A stretch of 5,973 nt of DNA from Chitinophagaceae bacterium. GTDB taxonomy: Bacteria > Bacteroidota > Bacteroidia > Chitinophagales > Chitinophagaceae. A program made the translations under genes and the position numbers. The stretch spans positions 1 to 5,973 of the forward strand of contig JACFNM010000259.1 in assembly GCA_019454915.1 (NCBI GenBank), read 5' to 3'. A model generated the notes under the pieces. The model worked only from the letters and a program-made list of their open reading frames with translations. It had not been told where the DNA came from and did no database searches. The stretch's first letter is position 1; each line of letters starts with the position of its first letter. Shown here in pieces: positions 1 to 5,973 of this stretch.

Positions 1-81
1 TCCCGTTATACCGGGCAATTGTACACCGTACACTTCACCACTGAATAACTTGCGCTCCGGCGTTAAGATTTCCAACTCCAT
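1..81 (-). CDS. atpC: ATP synthase F1 epsilon subunit, N-terminal fragment (cut by window edge)
   Basis: The 27 visible codons begin MELEILTPERKLFSGEVYG and continue VQLPGITG, the typical start of the epsilon subunit's N-terminal beta-sandwich domain. Epsilon sits on the central stalk of the F1 sector, couples rotation to catalysis and can inhibit ATP hydrolysis through its C-terminal helices, which lie outside the window. The start is the first ATG after the atpD stop, 18 bp downstream of it. That tight spacing in the same direction implies co-transcription with atpD. The 18-bp spacer is A/T-rich and has no Shine-Dalgarno sequence, as is usual in Bacteroidetes. About 50 to 110 further residues would be expected beyond the left edge. 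The identification rests on the N-terminal motif plus its position next to atpD. Confidence 0.95.
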   Translation of the reverse strand, partial: MELEILTPERKLFSGEVYGVQLPGITG

Positions 82-99
82 CAGATTATTTTTTTAGGA

Positions 100-1602
<1,503 letters not shown>

Positions 1603-1639
1603 TTAGATAATTTTAAAGTATGTTGCTCTAAATTTGCCG

Positions 1640-1670
1640 CAAAGGTAAGGCCTACGGTATTAATGTCCAA
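1640..1670 (-). promoter_or_regulatory. Bacteroidetes-type sigma-A promoter for atpDC
   Basis: On the minus strand a TTG (1668-1670) is followed after exactly 20 bp by TACCTTTG (1640-1647). This is a full match to the -7 consensus TAnnTTTG, and the spacing is within the usual 17-23 bp. Transcription should start a few bases downstream, near 1633, giving an untranslated leader of roughly 35 nt before the atpD ATG. The leader is A/T-rich with no Shine-Dalgarno. The promoter lies just after a strong terminator, as expected at the head of an independent transcription unit. The start site itself is inferred. Confidence 0.75.
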
Positions 1671-1691
1671 TTAGAAGCAATACTATTTTAT

Positions 1692-1725
1692 AAAAAAGAA
1701 AAAAGCCGCACTGGGCAGTACGGCT
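1692..1725 (-). terminator. Rho-independent terminator, minus strand
   Basis: Read on the minus strand, AGCCG (from 1725) pairs with CGGCT (to 1704), and after one mismatch ACT pairs with AGT around a 4-nt loop. The stem runs directly into TTTTTT, one C, and TTTTTT. On the plus strand the same hairpin is followed by a mixed A/T sequence without a T run, so the terminator acts on leftward transcription. It lies 22 bp before the atpD promoter and about 450 bp after the glpF stop, so it ends either the glpF transcript with a long 3' UTR or a separate short transcript from the gap. Confidence 0.85.
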
Positions 1726-1954
1726 GAATATTTTGAAATCTTTTCAGAGGTTGTTAAAGCTTGGCTGATGTAAATCCTTTTTTTCTGAGGGTGATTCAAT
1801 CTTAGAGGCTTTTCAGGAATCCGGATTGTTATAGTGTAATGGTTAGGGTTTTAGCTTTTCAAAGACAGTGGATTTCAGTGTTTTCAAGTTATCGGATTTT
1901 CTAAACGGCGTTTTTTAGGATTTGGTCGTTTTCAATGGATTTGGAGGTTTCGGG

Positions 1955-2074
1955 TTTTCATCGGTTAGTAGCGCTGTTGACAATACAAAGATGATAAACC
2001 CAACCCGCTGTTGAAAGTTTATTCGATAACTGACCGCCCTCCTTCGATTTTTGGACGAAAACAGCCGATGAAAA
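1955..2074. repeat. Perfect 10-bp inverted repeat enclosing about 90 bp, with nested stem and direct repeat
   Basis: On the plus strand TTTTCATCGG (1955-1964) and CCGATGAAAA (2065-2074) are exact reverse complements. Inside them CGGTTAGT (1962-1969, overlapping the left arm) can pair with ACTGACCG (2029-2036) with one G-T wobble, and CGCTGTTGA occurs twice as a direct repeat (1972-1980 and 2006-2014). The 120-bp unit carries no transposase gene. It could be an RNA structure or a miniature repeat element. The pairings are seen directly in the sequence, while the biological role is unknown. Confidence 0.5.
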
Positions 2075-2087
2075 GAAATCAAATTCC

Positions 2088-2149
2088 GCGCAAAAAGCAC
2101 TAATGCGCAAATAACTCCCGCGAGAGCGGGTAAATAGATGCCGTTCGGC
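2088..2149. repeat. Cluster of three short GC-rich hairpins downstream of glpF
   Basis: Three small inverted repeats lie within 62 bp. They are GCCG/CGGC (2140-2149, 2-nt spacer), CCCGC/GCGGG around GAGA (2117-2130), and GCGCA/TGCGC (2088-2092 and 2104-2108, 11-nt spacer). None is followed by a clear T run on either strand, so they are not ordinary terminators. Serial GC-rich hairpins directly after a gene's end resemble the layout of REP-type palindromic repeats. That comparison is by shape only, since I recognise no named family. Confidence 0.45.
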
Positions 2150-2157
2150 GAATTTCC

Positions 2158-2176
2158 AGATACCTATCAGGTATCT
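2158..2176 (-). other. Perfect hairpin overlapping the glpF stop codon
   Basis: AGATACC and GGTATCT are exact reverse complements separated by 5 nt. On the minus strand the hairpin starts at the second base of the glpF TAG stop codon. It has 7 perfect pairs but no T tract after it, so it is not an intrinsic terminator. In the mRNA it would form a 3'-end structure that could protect against exonucleases or slow the terminating ribosome. That role is inference. Confidence 0.5.
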
Positions 2177-2885
2177 AATTGAGCAGAAATTTAAATACCA
2201 GACCGGCTAATGCCGCCCCTAATACAGGTCCAACCACCGGCACCCAAGAATAACTCCAGTCGCTGTCGCGTTTATTCTTAATGGGCAATAAAGCATGCAT
2301 GATGCGGGGACCCAAATCCCTGGCGGGGTTGATAGCATACCCCGTTGGACCGCCGAGGCTTAAACCGATACCCAGTACAACCAGGGCAATCGGCAGGGCA
2401 TCCAATGCCCCCAGCTTCATGTCCGGTTTGGATAATAACATAGCGCCCAACACCAGTACAAAGGTTCCTACCAACTCTGTTATGGTATTATAAAATCCGT
2501 TACGAATGGCAGGGGCAGTACAGAATACCGCCAATTTGGAATCCGCGTCCTGCGTCTCATCAAAATGCTGACGATAAGACAGCCAGACAATAAATGCACC
2601 CAACATGGCGCCTATGAACTGAGCCAGAATATAAGCCGGCACCTGTGACCAGGGGAAACTCCCTTCTATCGCAAAACCGATCGTTACCGCCGGATTCAGA
2701 TGTCCGCCACTGGCAGCGGCTGTAGCATACACACCCACAAATACCCCGATAGCCCACCCGAAGGTTATTGAAATCAATCCACCCTTATTCCCCTTTGTTT
2801 TGTCTAACACTACATTCGCCACTACGCCACCGCCTAAAATAATCAATAAAGCCGTACCTGTGATTTCCGCGATAAAAGGAGACAT
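2175..2885 (-). CDS. glpF: Glycerol uptake facilitator (aquaglyceroporin, MIP family)
   Basis: This is a complete 236-residue inner-membrane channel of the MIP family that lets glycerol diffuse into the cell. It shows the family's duplicated fold: six hydrophobic segments and two half-helices carrying the NPA boxes, GGHLNPAV (N64) and GYAINPARD (N186). Aspartate after NPAR (D190) marks the glycerol-conducting branch rather than water-only aquaporins. Aligned by hand to E. coli GlpF, the selectivity filter is W44, G174, Y183 and R189 (E. coli W48, G191, F200, R206), again an aquaglyceroporin pattern. It is shorter than E. coli GlpF (281), mainly at the C-terminal tail. The ATG start (MSPFIAEITGTALL) places the first membrane helix at the usual position. 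It follows glpD in the same direction after 192 bp. The leader has no Shine-Dalgarno, and the TAG stop lies in a hairpin. Confidence 0.96.
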   Translation of the reverse strand: MSPFIAEITGTALLIILGGGVVANVVLDKTKGNKGGLISITFGWAIGVFVGVYATAAASGGHLNPAVTIGFAIEGSFPWSQVPAYILAQFIGAMLGAFIVWLSYRQHFDETQDADSKLAVFCTAPAIRNGFYNTITELVGTFVLVLGAMLLSKPDMKLGALDALPIALVVLGIGLSLGGPTGYAINPARDLGPRIMHALLPIKNKRDSDWSYSWVPVVGPVLGAALAGLVFKFLLN

Positions 2886-3077
2886 GTTTAGTTGATTTGA
2901 CTTTGAAAATATGGAGTAAAGTACTCTAAAAAATAAATATAGCCTGACAAATTTTAAGGAAATTTATTTTCAAATCATTCATCAGGAGCAAGAGACTGTA
3001 AATCTTAAATTCATCTATTACATACCCTACTCGTTCGCCACCGGGCCGGCATACAGGCGCGTCTCCCCGGACTGCAT
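2886..3077. other. glpD-glpF intergenic region with possible regulatory inverted repeat
   Basis: This 192-bp gap has two parts. Next to glpF it is A/T-rich and contains GAGTA/TACTC around a 3-nt spacer (2914-2926), 29 bp before the glpF start. TATATTTA at 2934-2941 on the minus strand is one base off the TAnnTTTG box but has no TTG at the right distance upstream. TTTG at 2948-2951 precedes TACTTTAC (2916-2923) by 24 bp, slightly too far and with two mismatches. So no clean glpF promoter is visible. Next to glpD, positions 3036-3070 are GC-rich with CCGGG/CCCGG (3041-3045 and 3066-3070) and a GCCGGC palindrome but no T run, so they do not form a standard terminator. Read-through from glpD is plausible. 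Confidence 0.4.
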
Positions 3078-4640
3078 TTACACTCCACCCGGTAAATATC
3101 CTTTTGCCAACTCCGTAAAATCCTTCACCTGTTCTTCCTGCCAGCTATCTTCTCTACCCAACTCCTTTGCCATCATGGCCGCCACCTCAGCAGCACAATC
3201 TAACGCCGCCTGCGCATTCAGAAATAGCATCCGGATTCTCCTTGCCAGCACATCCTCTACGGTTATGGCCATTTCATTCCGGACGGCCCATATCACCTGG
3301 GCTTTGATATAAGGTAACGCCGCATGCAATTTTTCACCCCATCTTTCATTTTCTTCAACCAACTTCCTGACGGCTTCCCCATCAGCGCCATAATACCCGA
3401 ATGGCTCTTCCTCGTTCAGAGCTACCTGCCATCCGTGCAGGCGCAGGGAATCCGTCTCACAGGGGCGCTTTTCCAGCTTTCCGACAAACAACGCATTGTC
3501 CACCGCCACTTTTGCCATCTTCCGGTAAGTGGTCCATTTACCGCCGGTGATGGTGACCAGATTACTCGGAGATACGATCACCGTATGGTCGCGCGGCATT
3601 ACCGCCGTATTTTTTTTGCCGGGGATTTTAACAAGCGGGCGTAAACCGGTAAACACCGCCTTCACATCCTGCTTTGAAATGCCCGAACTTAAATACTGAT
3701 TGATATTTCTGAAGATAAATTCCATCTCTTCTTCTAAAGGCCGCGGTTCAAAAGAGATTTTCGACACAGGCGTGTCCGTGGTCCCTATAATCACTTCCTG
3801 ATGCCAGGGCACAGCAAACAACACCCTGCCATCATCTGTCTTCGGTATCATCATCGCGTATTCACCAGGGAAAAATTGCCGATCCACCACCAGATGCACA
3901 CCCTGAGACGGCGACACAATATGATGCTGCAGATGATCATCCATCTTCAGAATATCATCCGTAAAAACGCCCGTTGCATTGATAACCGCTTTACTCCTGA
4001 TAGTATAGGTTTGACCGGTTAAGCTATCCTCCGCAAATACACCCCGGCACTTTTGATCTACCTTCTTCAACCCGGTCACTTTCATATAATTCAACACAAC
4101 GCCTCCCTTATCCGCAGCGGTTTGCGCCAGGGTAAACGCTAATCGCGCATCATCAAATTGCCCGTCATAATACAACACGCCGCCGCTTAGCCCCTTAAGG
4201 GAGACCGCAGGTGTAAATTTTTCAACCGCTTTTGCAGAAATGATAGCCGTTTTACCCAGGCTTAACCGGCGGGACATCAAATCATATATTTTGAGTCCTA
4301 TGCCATAATACCATTTCTTCCACCACGAATAGACCGGGATTATAAAAGGCTGGGTTCGCGTGAGATGCGGTGCATTTTTTAAAAGCAGCCCCCGCTCATG
4401 AAGCGCCTCCATCACAAGTTTGATATTCCCCTGCTCGAGGTAGCGAACCCCGCCATGAACTAATTTGGTTGACCGGCTTGAAGTGCCTTTTGCAAAATCA
4501 TACCGTTCCAACAACAGGGTTTTATATCCTCTTGATGAGGCATCCACCGCGGCGCCCAAACCGGTGGCGCCCCCTCCAACAATTACAATATCCCATTCCG
4601 TATCTTCTTCCAGCCTGCTAATAAATTCACTTCTGCGCAT
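3078..4640 (-). CDS. glpD: FAD-dependent glycerol-3-phosphate dehydrogenase (respiratory)
   Basis: This complete 520-residue flavoenzyme oxidises glycerol 3-phosphate to dihydroxyacetone phosphate and passes electrons to the quinone pool at the cytoplasmic membrane. The N-terminal FAD-binding fold begins at residue 17 with the dinucleotide motif VGGGATGLG (21-29), ending in the acidic residue E45. The family signature GTSSRSTKLVHGGVRYL spans 52-68. Later family blocks are NATG (221-224), TGLRPLVK (331-338) and TGGKWTTYRKMA (365-376). The remaining roughly 130 residues form the helical C-terminal domain (DAO_C type). Length and motif order resemble the aerobic GlpD of Bacillus and E. coli, not the anaerobic GlpA/B/C enzyme. 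The start chosen is the first in-frame ATG, since an in-frame stop lies just upstream. Its neighbours are glpK upstream (87-bp gap) and glpF downstream. There is no predicted signal peptide, so membrane attachment would be peripheral. Confidence 0.97.
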   Translation of the reverse strand: MRRSEFISRLEEDTEWDIVIVGGGATGLGAAVDASSRGYKTLLLERYDFAKGTSSRSTKLVHGGVRYLEQGNIKLVMEALHERGLLLKNAPHLTRTQPFIIPVYSWWKKWYYGIGLKIYDLMSRRLSLGKTAIISAKAVEKFTPAVSLKGLSGGVLYYDGQFDDARLAFTLAQTAADKGGVVLNYMKVTGLKKVDQKCRGVFAEDSLTGQTYTIRSKAVINATGVFTDDILKMDDHLQHHIVSPSQGVHLVVDRQFFPGEYAMMIPKTDDGRVLFAVPWHQEVIIGTTDTPVSKISFEPRPLEEEMEFIFRNINQYLSSGISKQDVKAVFTGLRPLVKIPGKKNTAVMPRDHTVIVSPSNLVTITGGKWTTYRKMAKVAVDNALFVGKLEKRPCETDSLRLHGWQVALNEEEPFGYYGADGEAVRKLVEENERWGEKLHAALPYIKAQVIWAVRNEMAITVEDVLARRIRMLFLNAQAALDCAAEVAAMMAKELGREDSWQEEQVKDFTELAKGYLPGGV

Positions 4641-4727
4641 CTTTGAACACCATCATTTAATTTGAAATCGAACAAAAAGAAACTGACTTAGCCATTGTAT
4701 AACCTGTCTGACGATATCACCAACTAT

Positions 4728-5973
4728 TCAATCTGCCCCCGACGACCAACTGATTACGGCTTTGACGGCCCTTTGCCAGCCTTTCGCCAGCTCAATCCGT
4801 TCTGCTTCCTGCATAGCCGGTTCAAAAATACGTTCCGCCTGCCATTGCTTTTGTACCTCCTCCATATCTTTCCAATATCCTACTGCCAATCCGGCGAGAT
4901 AGGCTGCTCCCAATGCCGTTGTTTCAATAATCTTCGGCCGAATCACTTTCGTATTCAGCATATCGCTTTGAAACTGCATGAGCAGGTTATTGGCGGTGGC
5001 GCCTCCGTCAACTCTCAATTCCTTAATGGCAATACCCGAATCCGCTTCCATCGCTTTCAATACATCCATTGTTTGATAGGCAATACTCTCCAGCGCCGCC
5101 CTGGCGATATGAGCGGCGTTGGTGCCCCTCGTCACTCCCACAATCGTTCCCCTGGCATACTGGTCCCAGTGAGGAGCGCCCAGTCCGGCAAAGGCCGGCA
5201 CCAGGTAAACGCCTTCATTACCCGATACTTTGTCAGCAAGCGCTTCCACTTCTCCCGATGACCTTATGATCCCGAGACCATCCCTCAGCCATTGCACCAC
5301 TGCTCCCGCGATGAACACACTTCCTTCCAAAGCATATTGCGTTATACCATTCACCTTCCAGGCAATGGTAGTGAGTAGATTGTTTTGAGAAGGCACGGCT
5401 TTCTCACCGGTATTCATCAGCATAAAGCAACCCGTGCCATAGGTGTTTTTAACCATGCCGGGCTGTGCACACATCTGTCCAAACAGGGCGGACTGCTGGT
5501 CGCCCGCAATCCCGGCAATAGGAATCTGGTGCGCCGTAATGATATTCTGCGTTTCTCCATATACCTCGCTGCTGCTCCTTACCCCCGGCAGCATATTACC
5601 GGGCACGTCAAAAATTTTCTCCAACTCGCCATCCCACTGTTGTGTATGGATATTCAATAACATAGTACGCGAAGCATTGGTGACGTCGGTAGCATGAACC
5701 TTCCCCCTGGTAAGATTCCAGATCAGCCAGGAATCAACCGTACCGAAACATAGCTCTCCCCTGTTCGCTTTTTCCCTCGCTCCTTCCACGTTATCGAGGA
5801 TCCATTTTACTTTGGTAGCGGAAAAATAAGCGTCCAGTATCAGCCCGGTTTTTTCTTTGATGAGTTTATCGGAGCCTTTTGCTCTTAAAGCTTCACAAAA
5901 AGAAGCCGATCTCCTTTCCTGCCACACAATCGCATAAAACACCGGCGTTCCCGTAGCTCTATCCCATACCACC
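4728..5973 (-). CDS. glpK: Glycerol kinase, C-terminal 414 residues (start cut by window edge)
   Basis: This cytoplasmic FGGY-family kinase phosphorylates glycerol with ATP to give sn-glycerol 3-phosphate, the substrate of the neighbouring glpD. The visible part aligns with E. coli GlpK from about residue 88, so roughly 87 residues including the N-terminal phosphate-binding loop and the glycerol-contacting QRE motif lie off the right edge. Present are the AIVWQ glycerol-pocket segment, FGGY signature 1 ([13 protein letters not shown], visible residues 49-61), the catalytic aspartate in GIAGDQQ (visible D158), NTYGTG (176-181) and the second FGGY region [11 protein letters not shown] (319-329). 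The loop between VYG and IPIAGIAGD lacks the fructose-1,6-bisphosphate motif of E. coli (GGKGGTRIP), and no clear match to the phosphorylatable histidine loop of Gram-positive enzymes is seen. The reading frame is open to the window edge, and the first visible codon is not the real start. It ends in TGA, 87 bp before glpD. Confidence 0.98.
   Translation of the reverse strand, partial: VVWDRATGTPVFYAIVWQERRSASFCEALRAKGSDKLIKEKTGLILDAYFSATKVKWILDNVEGAREKANRGELCFGTVDSWLIWNLTRGKVHATDVTNASRTMLLNIHTQQWDGELEKIFDVPGNMLPGVRSSSEVYGETQNIITAHQIPIAGIAGDQQSALFGQMCAQPGMVKNTYGTGCFMLMNTGEKAVPSQNNLLTTIAWKVNGITQYALEGSVFIAGAVVQWLRDGLGIIRSSGEVEALADKVSGNEGVYLVPAFAGLGAPHWDQYARGTIVGVTRGTNAAHIARAALESIAYQTMDVLKAMEADSGIAIKELRVDGGATANNLLMQFQSDMLNTKVIRPKIIETTALGAAYLAGLAVGYWKDMEEVQKQWQAERIFEPAMQEAERIELAKGWQRAVKAVISWSSGAD

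Larger units (their letters stand above)
1726..2174. other. 450-bp non-coding stretch rich in inverted repeats
   Basis: No convincing gene is visible on either strand. The one open frame of note (1915-2100 minus, 61 codons) begins with GTG, has no ribosome binding site and reads through the inverted repeats, so I do not accept it. The stretch holds, from glpF leftwards: a hairpin on the glpF stop codon, three small GC-rich hairpins (2088-2149), a 10-bp inverted repeat at 1955-1964 and 2065-2074, a loose series of GG(A/T)TT motifs about 24 bp apart (1823-1968), and a 10-bp palindrome AATCCGGATT (1818-1827). Candidate explanations are a long structured 3' UTR of glpF, a small RNA ending at the terminator, or a dispersed intergenic repeat. 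The tiny hairpins with little coding content favour the last, but I cannot compare with the rest of the genome. Confidence 0.6.

Noticed and set aside
1821..1900. tRNA-like string (GTGTAATGGTTAG resembles a tRNA D-arm; TCCGGAT and ATCGGA could suggest acceptor ends)
   Set aside because: The D-stem does not close (GTGT against GGGT), there is no GGTTCRA T-arm and no proper anticodon stem, so it is not a tRNA or a convincing tRNA remnant.
1915..2100. 61-codon minus-strand open frame (GTG start) in the glpF-atpD gap
   Set aside because: It has no ribosome binding site or clear promoter, a GTG start, low-complexity Pro/Lys-rich ending, and reads straight through the 10-bp inverted repeat. I recognise no family. 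It is better explained as chance coding in a repeat-like or RNA region.
3036..3070. GC-rich inverted repeat after glpD considered as an intrinsic terminator
   Set aside because: The best pairing is only 5 bp around a 20-nt loop and no T tract follows on the minus strand.
4641..4727. Possible separate promoter for glpD in the glpK-glpD gap (TTATACAAT-like string and TCTTTTTG near the glpD start)
   Set aside because: Neither string has a properly spaced upstream element for a Bacteroidetes promoter. Co-transcription with glpK is the simpler reading of an 87-bp gap.

Overview
This window reads as a chromosomal housekeeping region from a member of the Bacteroidetes, most likely a Chitinophagaceae-like genus. 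The evidence is fourfold. The ATP synthase beta subunit carries a long insertion of a kind I associate with this phylum. A TTG-N20-TACCTTTG promoter lies upstream of atpD and matches the Bacteroidetes -33/-7 consensus. The visible gene starts lack Shine-Dalgarno sequences and have A/T-rich leaders. The gene order is also consistent, with a free-standing atpDC pair and a glpK-glpD-glpF cluster. The genus-level guess is inference. All recognised genes lie on the minus strand, so transcription runs from right to left.

Right half (about 5973 to 2175): a glycerol catabolism cluster. It reads glpK (glycerol kinase, N-terminus cut off by the window edge), then 87 bp, then glpD (FAD-dependent glycerol-3-phosphate dehydrogenase, complete), then 192 bp, then glpF (aquaglyceroporin, complete). 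Together they let glycerol in through the channel, trap it as glycerol 3-phosphate and oxidise it to dihydroxyacetone phosphate for glycolysis, with electrons passed to the respiratory chain.

Middle (about 2174 to 1692): 450 bp with no convincing gene. It is rich in inverted repeats: a perfect 7-bp hairpin sitting on the glpF stop codon, a run of small GC-rich hairpins, and a perfect 10-bp inverted repeat about 90 bp apart enclosing a second stem and a 9-bp direct repeat. It ends in a strong rho-independent terminator on the minus strand. It could be a long structured 3' UTR, a small RNA, or a copy of a dispersed intergenic repeat, and this sequence alone cannot decide between them.

Left (about 1670 to 1): a good promoter, then atpD (F1 beta subunit, complete) and the first 27 codons of atpC (F1 epsilon subunit), which runs off the left edge. 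The terminator before this promoter separates the ATP synthase transcript from the glycerol genes.

I found no mobile element, CRISPR array, tRNA, rRNA or defence system, and no evidence of a new multi-gene system. What merits a second look is the structured non-coding stretch between glpF and atpD.
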